DNA of 64,000 nucleotides from Dimorphilus gyrociliatus. Its lineage: Eukaryota; Annelida; Polychaeta; Dinophilidae. A model generated the notes under the pieces. The model ran no database searches and had not been told where the DNA came from. It saw only the letters and a list, made by a program, of their open reading frames with translations. Shown here piece by piece: positions 1 through 11,350 of this stretch; the first letter of the stretch is position 1; every line of letters starts with the position of its first letter. The position numbers and the translations under genes were made by a program. Location: the NCBI GenBank assembly GCA_904063045.1, contig CAJFCJ010000012.1, forward strand, positions 434,001 through 498,000, written 5' to 3'.

Positions 1-782
1 ATTAAGTCCTTTTTATATACTTTAGATTTTATACGAATTTCAAATAATTGAAATATTAGGCTTTCTTTTACCTAAATAAACTAAACATAAATTTAATTTC
101 ATGAGGACGATGAGGAACTTTTTTAACTGTTCTTACGCTATTTCTGATGTACTTAACTTGAATGAAAATAGCAGAATTATGTTTTAATATACAGTAGTTA
201 AAAACCTGTATTTTTAACATTTATAAGGAAAACTAATATTATATCTTTTGATACAATATTGAAAAGAGACTTCAATCTTTTTAATAAAGGCCAATGAGTA
301 TCAGATACAGTCAATACTGATTATTTTATAATTTAAAGCATTGGTAGGAAAGTTTTTAAATAAGTATGATTTAAGAAAAATACTGATCTTAACAATTTTT
401 CTTTTGTGGAGTTTCCAATATTTAGCGTCTATATTCTGGAAGATAAATGTAAGTAGATCTATGTATGAACGGGTATAGTATGAAGTAGTCAAGGAAACTA
501 TGAATCAGAGAAACTTGTGTGTTTTTTTATGGTTCTATTCTAAACCACAAAATTACCCAATTTTAGAAATCTAATTGAACTATATCAATTATCAATTTTC
601 TTTTACATTTTAATATAATTTATTTAAAAAATATAAACTGTAGAAAAATAATATCAATTGTTTCAATAGAAAATGAATAGAAATACTAAATAAAATACAG
701 ATGGCACTAGACACTTCGCTTGATAATAAGAACCAAAGTATATCTGCATAGCAGAACATGTAGAAAAAAACATGCCAGGTAT
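1..782. other. AT-rich non-coding flank
   Basis: No gene was found here. The stretch is AT-rich, with only short open frames that lack splice context. A CAGATGGCACT site near 696-706 fits the CTCF core consensus YAGRKGGCRS and lies just downstream of the secreted-protein gene on the minus strand. Confidence 0.5.
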
Positions 783-1348
783 TTAAAAATATTTGGCTTG
801 TTCGATGACATCCAGAATTTGATTCATCAAGATAAAAACTTTCGGATAAAGTCTACTAGGTCTCAAATTAACGACTTTGACAATTTTACTCATATAACTT
901 ATGTCTTCTCCTCTAATACGGCAGTACAGATGTTCAGCTTGGGCATAAACTTCTTTCATAAAGTCTATGCTATCGCTTGACAAAAATTTTCTTAGAGACG
1001 ACGTATCCTTAAATAATACTCTGTAACACTCATCTAGCAAATTAGTTGTTTTCCCGAAATTAAAGCTCTTTGTCTTCGCAGACTTGTAATGAGAGACGAT
1101 TAAAGTTATAAAAACTGACGGCTCCCAGAAATCATCCTTTATATCAAAATATTGAAGACAATATTAATAATTTATTTCTTTCACTTTACGAAAATACTTA
1201 CTTTATTAATCTTTACTCGACTGCCAATTATGATATCAGCTGACTCTCGTTTGTATTCTCTATTATTTTTACTTGAAACTTTACACTTTAAAGCATCTAA
1301 TACACCAAAAAAGCCTGTAACCATTAATAGAATATAAGAGAACTTCAT
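783..1348 (-). CDS. Small secreted protein, unknown family
   Basis: Two exons on the minus strand, 1202-1348 and 783-1136, are joined in phase 0 across a 65-bp intron (donor GTAAGT, acceptor AAAG). The ATG at 1348 opens a clear signal peptide beginning MKFSYILLMVTGFFG and ending near residue 19. The mature part is about 147 residues, with Cys in the LKCKV segment, in LLDECYR and in LYCRI. It is rich in predicted helix (for example the DFMKEVYAQAEHLY stretch) and ends with a hydrophobic segment. The protein should be exported. I do not recognise the family. The size, helices and few cysteines are compatible with a helical cytokine-like or ligand-binding protein, but nothing proves this. A second unrecognised secreted protein lies about 420 bp upstream on the same strand; I saw no clear similarity between the two. 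Confidence 0.7.
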
Positions 1349-1764
1349 ATTTCAAACTTTCTTCGGGAACTTCAATGCTTTACGTTTAAGAGTTGTCGAT
1401 TTGCCTATTTATAAGATTTTTCTATTCAGTTGAAACAGCAAAAAGTTTACTGTTAGTTTCTAAGAGAAGAGAAAATTTAAATATAAATTGAACATAACCA
1501 ATAACCACAAAAAATGAAAAATTTTCTTTACACATATATAAATATATGTTTATATTTATAAAATGACTAGTTGATATAATTCATTTCCATTGAAAAGCAT
1601 TGATACAAATAAACAACCATAGTAAACTTTTGAACAAATGAATATCATAGAAGACTAACTCTTTTATTAAACAATAAAAAATAATAGTTTTAACGAGTTT
1701 AAAAACAAAATTAATATAAACAAAAAATGTGAGATAATTTTCCTCTCAATGAAAAAGTTTTGTT

Positions 1765-2865
1765 TTAACATTTTAAATCTTTTGTCAGTACTTTATCAAC
1801 TCTATTAGCAACTTGTTTGAATACAATTTTTAAGCCTAAACAAGTGTTGGGTCTCTTTCGAATTATTGCTGGTTTCTTCTTGTAGTTTATACTATTTATA
1901 AATTTGTTTAGTTGATATTCCACAAGCTTAATTCCCTTGCGTGTTTTGAAAATTTTGTTTCCATATTTTTTTAAATTGATGATGCTTTGGACGTTTTGAA
2001 ATATATCTACAGATATTTCATATTGTCTTACCTGTTGAATGAATGAAACTTAAAATATACAGTTAATTTTTTTAAACTTTATTCAATTGACTTACTATAT
2101 CAAGGTCGGATGTTAATCTTTTCAGTTTAGTAGAAAGTACTCCCTCAAAAGAATTGTCTTGGGAGTAATCTAACTCCAAGGGCGAATACTCAAGGTTTTT
2201 GCGGAGACTTCGACAAAGTGATATGAATATGTTGTTTTGTTGAATTTTTAGAAAAAAGATATAAGAAAATATTCTTTTGAAATCTTTATCCACATTAGCC
2301 TCTCTAATATCTTGATTTGCAAACTTTTTTTTCAAACGATAACATCTGTTAATTACTCTTCTTTTTCTAATTTCTTTATTACAAACACATTTCATTAACT
2401 TTGGATATTCCTGACGAACTATTAAAAGACTATTAATTTTTTCTATTAGTGAGGTAGAATTCTGAGAACATTGGAGAAATTTATACTTTAATAAGGTACG
2501 TATTATATATCTTTGCGTCTGAAAAAAAAATATTTCTCTTACAAGGACTGTTAATTGTTAATTTATTAAACATAGTTAATTACTTGCACTACTTACGATT
2601 TTTCTGTAATCGCTTTTTGATTCATTGTTAATCCTAACACGCTTTATATTATCGTAAAAGAATCCAATGGAATAAAATTCCCGATTTTGCGAACAAATAT
2701 TTCTTTTTTCTAGTTTTTTTTAAAAAAAAGGAACATAATAACTTGCAAGCATTTCCACTTTGCCTACATTTATTTAAGATAAAGTTATTTACCTCGTGGG
2801 CGAGAAAAACAAAATTCACAGTTTGAAATGATGATGATACTATAGATGATCCCTAAGTTGTTCAT
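1765..2865 (-). CDS. Secreted basic protein, unknown family
   Basis: Four exons on the minus strand (2793-2865, 2597-2709, 2096-2518, 1765-2031) total 876 bp and encode 291 residues. The introns are 64 to 83 bp with GT..AG ends and phases 1, 0 and 0. The N-terminus MNNLGIIYSIIIISNC is a short signal peptide. The mature chain is rich in Lys and Arg, with cysteines in CSQN (twice), CVCN, NRCY, SLCRS, NTCLG and the C-terminal KC. Secondary structure looks mainly helical. No domain is recognised. The repeat of CSQN near residues 30 and 75 may hint at an internal duplication, but I see no longer match. It lies head-to-tail with the other secreted gene at 0.8-1.3 kb, so the pair could be co-regulated. 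The exon 3 to 4 acceptor (CAACAG) is followed by GTAAG, which makes that edge slightly less certain. Confidence 0.65.
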
Positions 2866-4242
2866 TTTTTAAAATTGTTATTGATATGGCTAGATATATA
2901 TATATATACAGTTTTGTAATACTTCTTCTAATTAAAAATTGTAGAACTTTTGTTTTGTTTCTATTAATGTTATCTCGAGTTTCTACTAATTTAGATAAGG
3001 ATATGTCCAGTATTTATAAAGACTCTATTTTATCATATGGAGAGCATATACTGTATACAATAGTAATGTATATATTATATATGTGTGTAAGTATACATAC
3101 GTATAAAAGACAATAATTAATAAGCTTTAATTACTTATTTAAGTCGTAAAAATTAAACCTCTCTACTTTAGAGATTTATCATGTCATTGATGGGAAAAAA
3201 GTCATGTACGCTAACAAAAACGAAACTCACACATTCATTTTCAATAACTAGGCTGAATGGACGAAAAAAAAATTTGGAAAACACTGGACTCTAAATAGGT
3301 GCTATTAAATACAGCAATATTTTGCAATTGAAGATTCTCTTACATTCTTTTTATACAGTATATACTATCTCACTAGTATTTTCTTTAAGCCTTAATTCTG
3401 ATCAAGGTGGAAGAAATATGAAATACACACTCTTTAAGGATCTTTTTGTGTTACTTTTTAATATCGTAACGCTCACTGTGGTCAAAATTATTTCGTATAT
3501 TTAATTTATAATCCCTACACCAAAAATTTAGCCAGAATAAGCAAAAATTACAAGATGAATCATAGTTGATGACATTAGCCTTTTAATATGTATTTTATGA
3601 TTTTAAACCGAAAGAAATGTGGCATTTACTGATTTAAGTTCATTGTTTACATAATTTTAATTCTAATGATAATTACGCTACTGAATAGAAAAACTGTTTC
3701 ATGTTAAGTTTAACATTGTAAATACTTCTAAACTTTATCATTTTTATTACAATTGTTTCGTTTCCTCCCTTGAATTTTCTCATTCAAACGAAAGGATAGT
3801 TTAGCTTTAAGTTTAAATGCTTGAAATGCATTTTACGCCTATAATATACAGTAGTTCTTTATCTTTAATTGTATTTACTATATATTCCACATTGTATTTA
3901 GATATCTGATAAAAATATTCCTAATAATAGTTTTTGGTATTTTGACTGTGATGTTCTGTTATGTGAAAATAGCTTTAGAAATCATATATGGTATAAATTG
4001 CCTAAGTGATAAATTAACGATGTATTTTCAAATAAACTATATCTTTAATTCAAATATTATACAAGTTTGCGTACTATAAGTAGAAATATTTACAAGATAA
4101 TTTATCTTTGAGTTGTCATTAATCAATTCGAGAAAGAAAATAAAATTTATAGCTTATTTAAATATTTGCAGGTGATATGAATTTTGTATTCTGAAATTAA
4201 ACATTTAAACTTCTTTCTTATTCATAAAAGATATTAAATAAG
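2866..4242. other. AT-rich intergenic stretch
   Basis: No exon with coding-like structure was found on either strand. There are short AT tracts and two ACAGTATA/TATACTGT sites (near 3050 and 3355), part of a motif that recurs through the window. Confidence 0.5.
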
Positions 4243-5437
4243 TTATATTCTTTGAAAAATATATGCACTTATTAAAAGAGCAACAGCGTTTGTTGGTTTA
4301 ACCAAAGTTGCTGGAATAGAGAAAATATTATTAACATTAACCCGAATGTGTAAATAAATAAATAAATATATATATATATAGCTTTACCACTATTTTCAAA
4401 AGGTTGGTTTTCTTCGCAGTCTTCTCCCATATAAGAGTTTTTCACTTCGAAACATCCATTGTAGTATTCATACTATTTTTGTAAACCAATTTAGAATTAT
4501 TTCATTGATTAACAACATCAAAAATAATGGATACTTACAGTGTTTTTGTTACATCTTTTAATAAAGGCTGCGAGCTTGGTCGGTTTCTCTAAAGTCACAT
4601 AAACTGTTCCAGAGCAAGAAATGTTGAGATTTTTATTATAAGATTCATAGGGTCCCTCTGTACTTCTGTACCAATCATATCTTTTAGTATTATATCCGTA
4701 ATATCCAGTGTATTCATTTTTGTAACCATTCCACTTACTAGTTGAATTCCAACTTCTTTTCAACCTGAAAGCATTCGAAAATATACTCATCAGCTATCGT
4801 ACATTACTAAACACTGAAAATTGCATATCTTTTCAGATCACCCCCCATTAAGATCCAATTGTATAACAGTATATCTTATATAATAGAATCGTACCTTAAT
4901 GCTCTCTTTTTTCTGCTCATATAGCGATGTGTTTGACAGTACATGGAGTTTAATTCAAAAGTTTTCAATGGAGTAGAGTATGTTGCACACTACAAATTAA
5001 AATTAGTAAATATAAGAAACTAATCAAAGGCGTTCAACACCAACAATATCATAATTATAAATGTCTTCGTTCCTGTAAATTTCTAATATGGGTTTTTGCA
5101 TATTCCATTCGTTTTCCTATAAAACAGAACGTTATATACAAATTTCAAAATTGCATAATTATTAATATCCTTACACTCATTGAGAAGTTCATATGCCATT
5201 GCATTTCGATACTAGTGGGTTGAAAGCACAGATCTCCTAACATTTTGGATCTGACATACTGTCAACGCAAATAAAAAATTATCACTGTTATCGTTTTAAC
5301 AACCAATAACAAACCGGACTTAGATCGGCGTAGACCTTTTTTGTACTTTGTTCACCTCCGCCGTAATACTGGTCATGCTTCATCCCTTGCACAGAGACGA
5401 GTTGTAAGAAGGCTACCAAGACGATGGCAGTAATCAT
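4243..5437 (-). CDS. Secreted, probably GPI-anchored protein of unknown family
   Basis: Seven small exons on the minus strand: 5336-5437, 5175-5258, about 5045-5116, 4895-4989, 4539-4764, 4388-4472 and 4243-4310. Together they encode about 243 residues. A signal peptide (MITAIVLVAFLQLVSVQG) starts at 5437. The middle is rich in Tyr, Asn and Lys (for example GYYGYNTKRYDWYRS), with about seven cysteines (LCFQ, ICATY, MYCQT, ISCSG, KRCNK, NGCFE, EDCEE) spread along the chain. The last exon encodes a short hydrophobic tail ending ALLISAYIFQRI with no charged cytoplasmic part, as in GPI-anchor signals. Exon 1 uses an unusual donor (AAG/GTCTAC) and the exon 3 donor is uncertain (GTTGGT or the next GT six bases on), so a two-residue difference is possible. 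The upstream minus-strand neighbour (SOD) also ends in a hydrophobic tail. No family is recognised. Confidence 0.6.
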
Positions 5438-6021
5438 AGTTGTAAAATAACCTCAAATGAACTGATATTATAAATTTCGAATAGGTAATTTTTATAACAA
5501 GGTAATTAATAGTTATTGTTATGCAATACTCAATTAAACAATTTGTTTATGTAACATTATATAAAAGAAAAAATGTCTTAAAGATATGTTAGTGTAGCTA
5601 AATGTTATTATTTTACATAAGAAATAAAATAAATTGAATCAATACGATTTAATATACTTGTATATACATTAATTATATTAATAATACAATGTATTTATTA
5701 GAATGTAGTGTATAAATTTATTTATTTATACTAAATTGAAAAGAAACAATATAACTAAATAAATATTCATTTAGTATTTTATTATTAATATAATACAATA
5801 CAAAAGTATGTTAACAGTGATACAAAAAACATAATTAGCAAAGTAAAAGTCTTTTATTAATTTCAATTACCTTTTTGGAATATCAGATTTTTTGGTTTGA
5901 TTTTGCAACATCAACTTCAATTGTTATACCTAAATGATTATATGACAGTATATATTATATACTGTGATGTAGAATAGTTACGAGTGTGTGTACGTGCTTA
6001 ACCGATCCGGACAAATTAAAA
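5438..6021. other. AT-rich intergenic stretch
   Basis: It lies between the SOD 3' end and the start of the GPI-tailed gene. It is AT-rich and holds an ACAGTATATATTATATACTGT imperfect palindrome at about 5945-5965. No coding exon was seen. Confidence 0.5.
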
Positions 6022-8224
6022 CTATTTGTATAAGAATATGTACATGGAAATTGTCAACAGTAAGCTAAGAAATACAGATGGTTTAATTCTATACGCATTT
6101 CCTATGTCACTTTCCACTATGAGACAGCATGCTAATCTCTTTCCTGCGGCACCTGTTGGCTGAGACGTTAGATCGTCCTTGTCCTGATGCAGCTATGTAA
6201 AATAGATAATTTTTTTTGAGAAAAGGGTATCTAATATATTATAACTTCATTTACCACAATTGATTTTCCCATTATGTTATTTTCTCCAGTGAGCTTAGCT
6301 ATTTGATCAGAGATAGTTTGATGTATTGTACCATCAGTTTCGACAATAACATTGCCCAAATCTCCAACATGTCTATTTGTGTCGTTAGGACTACCATGAT
6401 TTTTATTAAAGGGATTGAAATGACCACCAGCAGCAGAACATTCTTCTGACAGTTTACCATATTGATGAACATGAAAACCTTTCAAAGAGCTTCCATTGGT
6501 AGTATTCACTCCCTTAATATCTATCATAAACTTTGTAGTTCCACTTTCGCTCTGCAAAATTCATATTAAAGCTATTTTATATTCTCTTTGTATACTGTAT
6601 ATTAAATGTATAAATATCAAATGATTAAAGTTAAAGTAAATTAAGATTTACAATCTCTTTAACGTAAATTTGGCATAAAATTAGATAAAATTACAGTATT
6701 CTCAGACATAAGCGTTGGTTATAGCAATCAGAGTAATATTGAAGAAGTGATGCAAAAATACTAATGTATGAAATGAGTGGTCAATAAGATATCATTATAT
6801 ATTTGCTTGGAAGTTTGCGATGAACTAGAATATGGAAAAGATCAAAACGATCCAATGAATGTCTTCTTTTAAGTATACAATCCCCGTTTTTCAGTTTTGT
6901 ATGTCATAAAAGTACAAATGCCTCTCATTCTGGAAGTTCTCTTTCCCGTTTTTGTCGTTTGCATATGACGTGCTTTTAAATGTATATTTCTAAAATAACG
7001 TAAAAGTTTCTTTTCCTTTTAATAATGAACTATTTTTCCTTCCAAATTTCGTTAAATTGTATACATTTGTCTAAAATATTAGAACATATTAAAAAAAAAT
7101 CGATATGTAGTATTGATTTGCCTTAGCAACAGCTATTACAAAACTTTTTCAAAAGAACCGATTTGCTTTAGAGGCTGAATGGGAAGGAGGCAAATGAGCT
7201 TTAATTTTCTCGCAAGCGATACTATTTATACTACATAGTTCGGATGGAGTTTTATAGAAATGATAAAATTAGCAAATATTCAAGAAATTTTCAATCAATA
7301 AGTAATTTTCAATTATTTCCCTTTAATTGCTTTATAATTACTAATTAGAGAAAAAAATCACACATTTTCTTCAATTGTAATCTTTCCAGTTATTCCTTTT
7401 CCTTCTGTAACTCCTACTTGGAGGACGCATGTGGCCTTTTTAGCAGCTGTAGAGTAGTAAATTAATGTATGTTATAAGGTACGTTTGAAATACATATAAG
7501 AATAAATATTGTAATTTTTACAATGAAACTGTTTAACCTGATTGAAATTAACAGATTATTTTTTCTAAAAGACTCTATACTACCCTTTTTCAACACGTTT
7601 TTAAAAGAGTAATAGAAATTATATTAAATATGCTAATTAAAATAATAAGTAAACTTTGAATAGAGTTTTAAAATGCATAATTATTCAAGTATTTAATGCA
7701 CCTTATAGTGACGTAACCCAAGACTAGAATTAATTATTTATGACATTAAAGTATATGTTTAAAGTATGTAACAAGATCAAAAATTTGCATATCCTGTATC
7801 GTCATACTATTTGATATTTTTCTACATATTGTACAATAGAACATCTATATGTTTTTATAACAAGCACATTAAGCCAAAAAGATATAACCTAAAACTTTAC
7901 AATACCAATGATTTCCTATATAAAAAATAATTTTATCTTGAAAACATATCTTCAAATTAGATCAATTACTGACAAACGTAGATTAGAGCAATGTTTATAT
8001 AGATTGAATTATAACATAAAAACAAATATTGGTTTACTGGACAAAATAACCTTTTCTTGTAATATTTATTTGTATAATTTCTAAAGCTTATAAATACTAC
8101 AATGCTTATGGTGTATATATATTATAAGCTTAATAGTACTAGAAGTATATAGCAAAAAGAAAATCTTACCGACGCCGCCCATGGCGATAATTGCCACTGC
8201 TAGAATTATTAATTTTGTAGACAT
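6022..8224 (-). CDS. Extracellular Cu/Zn superoxide dismutase with hydrophobic C-terminal tail
   Basis: The enzyme converts superoxide to oxygen and peroxide. Four minus-strand exons (8170-8224, 7364-7446, 6255-6551, 6022-6192) encode 201 residues. A signal peptide (MSTKLIILAVAIIAMGG) sends it out of the cell. Copper ligands are visible in GFHVHQYG, in GGHFNPF and, after the last splice, in IVLHQDKDDL. Zinc ligands lie in the HGSP, NRHVGD and Asp positions. The Cys of the conserved disulphide (EECSAAGGH) and the active-site Arg (AGKRLACC) are kept. The last ligand is only restored if exon 3 ends at 6255 before GTAAAT; reading on would give VVNEV and lose the His. After the catalytic core the chain continues about 30 residues to a hydrophobic segment (VFLSLLLTISMYIFLYK), suggesting a GPI anchor or membrane tail rather than a free enzyme. 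The introns of about 0.8 kb and 0.7 kb are long for this window. Confidence 0.9.
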
Positions 8225-8297
8225 TTTCCTATTACGACAATGAAATATTAATTAAATTATGTAATGTAATTTTATAAACACACATATATATATATAA

Positions 8298-8332
<35 letters not shown>

Positions 8333-10056
8333 TTGACTGAAGTCTAGCAAGTCTAGAGAATGAGCCAACTATGAATCCATTACTTTACAATATGTATCTT
8401 TAAATATTTTTTAAATGAGTGGTGTAATAATTGCAAGAGAATCTAGGCCAGTAGATGTATTACAGTATATATTTTTATTTATACGAGTTTTGCATAAAAG
8501 GTTGAGTATTAAATGAACAAAATGTACTAATTTAGGATTTCCTTTAGATATGTATTATAAAATCATATGAAATAATAATTCCCGCAAAATATTAATTCAA
8601 TTAATATACTATTGATTTATTTTAATTTAGCTGTAATTTATCTATTATTTCAATACAATATAGAGCTAGTCAATTTGCAGAAATATAGAGGATAAATTAG
8701 CTTTGATTTCATAAAAGTATTTCCCCCTCCCCTATCTCTGTCTCCTTAATATAAAATAAGATTGATTTCTTCTTTGGATATCGTCTTTCGTACAATTTCC
8801 GAAAATTAGTGGTTAAACAATAGAATTTAAGCAGTTATGAGTACTAGAAAACTCCCACTTACAACTAAAGGTTTTAACAACTCGTAGAAACACTAACTCT
8901 AAAATTTTTTAGAGAAAGGAATTTTTTTCTCTACTTTCACGTCTATGAATGCTACTTATCAGTAGTTCGTTTTCTTCTCATTTATGCATCTATTTTTATC
9001 TTGACGACGTAAACCATTATGGTTAATGGTGATTGAGTAAAATATCTAGATAAATTGAACTTAAAGTTGTAAAGTTTCAAGGCTAAGTTAAATCTAATGT
9101 CAAGGCCTGCATTTAAGTGTTCAAATTGCGTAGTATATTTTAATATTATACAAGTTGTAAAGAAAAAGATTCATTAGAAAGCGATATCCTTATTATCATA
9201 TATGCAGTATAATAAATTAAGATTTCTTGTTTAAAGTTTGAAAATATTACAAAATTTATTAATAGATTCATACCTTTGGTCAAAGGTTGGGTATATGTAG
9301 ATAAGTTGCAGCTATGGAATACAATAGATCAACAGTAGAGCTGAGAAGAGCGCCACCATACTACTCCTGAAGAAATAATTACACAAATCAATAGATGAAT
9401 TAAGAGCATTAAATAATAACTCATTGTAGGCTTAATTAATATTCTTATTTTATATTGGTTGCAATTAGATAGAACGATTGTCTCTCTCGTATAGGAAACA
9501 AATTAAGCGCAAATTTGGCTATTTGGCCTCAGTTATCTGGTGTAACAGGAACAATGTCAATAACAAATGTGATAAAGTTCCTATAAGCCTCTTTTGTTTA
9601 ATACTGAAATCAATACATAAAAAATGGCAATTTAATTGGGGAAAAAATTACGAGCGAAATTATTGAAGAAGAAATGCGCAATAAATCTCTCATTTAAATA
9701 AACATTCTATCTTTATAGCAATAAGCGATTTTTCATTGAATATACATTCAAAAATTGAAAAAATGATTGATTAATCGAAAAGTAAAGCAAAGTGAAATGA
9801 AAATTTTTATTAAATAAACTTGAAATGAATAAAATATTCTATAAAGTTCGCATTTTTTTGTTTTATTTAGAGAAGGAAGAATATTAGTTATGGAGAGTAG
9901 AGTCTATACACGATAATAAAGATTTTGTTCTGTTCATAATATACTCAAAATCAAGATATAATAATAACAATATCACCCTAATCAATAGACATAATCCTTC
10001 GTTGTCAAGTTTAGCTTTGTTAGTTTTTTTCCCTGTTATTTGTAATATTCTGTCAA
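8225..10056. other. AT-rich intergenic stretch with TA microsatellite
   Basis: There is a long TA run at about 8283-8331 just upstream of the SOD start. The rest is AT-rich with short open frames only. No exon was supported on either strand. Confidence 0.5.
8283..8331. repeat. TA dinucleotide microsatellite
   Basis: Nearly pure alternating T and A, broken by a few A or T doublets. It lies about 60 bp upstream of the SOD start codon, so it may fall in the promoter or the 5' untranslated region. Confidence 0.85.
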
Positions 10057-11121
10057 ATGGCTACATTACAGAAACCAAAAATTAACAAGTACGAATATGT
10101 GGAGTCAAGGATTAACTCTTTGGAAAAAGTATCTCATGTAGCTGGTGGTGGGAATATTCAAATTAAAAACGAAAAACTTATCTGGCAAAAGGAATCTAAA
10201 GTGAAATCCCTGGAAAATTTAAGTTATAAACCACCTGAAAGTCAGTTGAAAATTACAGATGATAAACCGAAATGGCAAGCTTTATCGAAAGTTAAATCGT
10301 TGGAAAATGTTAGTTACAAACCCTCTCAACCAAATTTCTCTATAAGGCATTATCAAACAAACTGGAATACTGATTCGAAAATTCATTCTCTCGAAAGAAA
10401 AAATTATAAGCCTGCAACTCCTAAGATAAAAATCGAAAATCAAAGTCTTAATTGGAATACTAATGCTAAAATAAATTCTTTAGAGAATATATCTTACAAA
10501 CCTCCTGAACCGTCTACTTCAATCAAACAAGAAAAATTGAACTGGAAATCAGAATCAAAACTTCAATCGTTGGCAAATAAGGATTATAGACCAACTACTC
10601 CCAAAGTGAAAATTCATAATACTAATCTCCAATGGACTAAGGTATCTAAAATAAACTCGCTGGAAAAAATAAACTATAAGCCTATGGAACCAACGATAAA
10701 TATAAGAAATGAACCGTTAAATTGGAATGCCGAACCAAAAGTTGGTTCGTTAGTCAATAAAGATTACCAACCACCTACCTCTAAAGTCAAAGTATTGTCG
10801 GATAAATTAAATTGGAAGGTCAGCTCCAAAATTAATTCTTTAGAGAATATTTCATATTCTCCAAGAGAGCCAGAAGTTAAAGTTAAAAATGAAAAGTTAA
10901 TGTGGAAAGTCGAGTCTAAAATTAATTCACTAGAAAACAAAGAATATACACCAAGACCATCAAATAAGAAAATAGGTCATGAAAAATTACAATGGAATGT
11001 GGATGCCAAGATTGGTTCTTTAGAAAATAAAGATTATCGATCAAAAAGCCCTACAGTTCAAATAAAAAATGAAAAATTAAATTGGAAAAGTCAAGCAAAA
11101 ATAATTAATAAAGATCATTAA
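10057..11121 (+). CDS. Tau/MAP2/MAP4-like protein made of about 11 microtubule-binding repeats
   Basis: A single uninterrupted frame of 354 residues starts at an ATG in a good context (CAAATGG). After about 14 residues the whole protein is a tandem array of about 11 units of 30-31 residues, ending in a partial unit. Each unit has the form SK(I/V)xSLExxxYxPxxPxxxIxxxxLxW. The core SKINSLENIS matches the SKIGSLDNI core of tau-family tubulin-binding repeats. Unit 1 (SRINSLEKVSHVAGGGN) still carries the tau-like H-V-x-G-G-G. In the later units this becomes YKP or YxP, and a Trp appears where tau has Phe or a hydrophobic residue. By homology it should bind along microtubules. Vertebrate tau has 3-4 such repeats and the nematode and fly homologues about 4-5, embedded in long projection domains. 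Here there is no projection domain and no intron. A poly(A) signal AATAAA lies at 11345. Confidence in the family is good; function in the cell is inferred. Confidence 0.85.
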   Translation: MATLQKPKINKYEYVESRINSLEKVSHVAGGGNIQIKNEKLIWQKESKVKSLENLSYKPPESQLKITDDKPKWQALSKVKSLENVSYKPSQPNFSIRHYQTNWNTDSKIHSLERKNYKPATPKIKIENQSLNWNTNAKINSLENISYKPPEPSTSIKQEKLNWKSESKLQSLANKDYRPTTPKVKIHNTNLQWTKVSKINSLEKINYKPMEPTINIRNEPLNWNAEPKVGSLVNKDYQPPTSKVKVLSDKLNWKVSSKINSLENISYSPREPEVKVKNEKLMWKVESKINSLENKEYTPRPSNKKIGHEKLQWNVDAKIGSLENKDYRSKSPTVQIKNEKLNWKSQAKIINKDH

Positions 11122-11344
11122 CATAGCAATACATGTAAATCATGAAAAAATGCACCAAGCTTGGTATGAATCTGTAATTTCATCCTATTTCAAAAAATGT
11201 CATTTCGTATGATGAGCAAAAGATAAATTTAACTTCATGCACAATGAAAGACTATCTAGTAGATATCAGCTACATATATTATTTCTATCAAGTATATTAT
11301 ACCTATCATAATTAATTTTTGGGCAGAAAAAAAAACACATAGAA

Positions 11345-11350
11345 AATAAA
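11345..11350 (+). promoter_or_regulatory. Candidate poly(A) signal for the tau-like gene
   Basis: AATAAA lies 224 bp after the stop codon of the tau-like frame, on the same strand. AT-rich sequence makes chance matches likely. Confidence 0.4.

Noticed and set aside
6231-6257. SOD exon 3 reading through to NEVIIY-stop
   Set aside because: This would lose the last copper ligand and the active-site Arg. The GTAAAT donor gives a complete enzyme.
9478-9666. 62-codon plus-strand frame
   Set aside because: No domain, TTG start, random composition.
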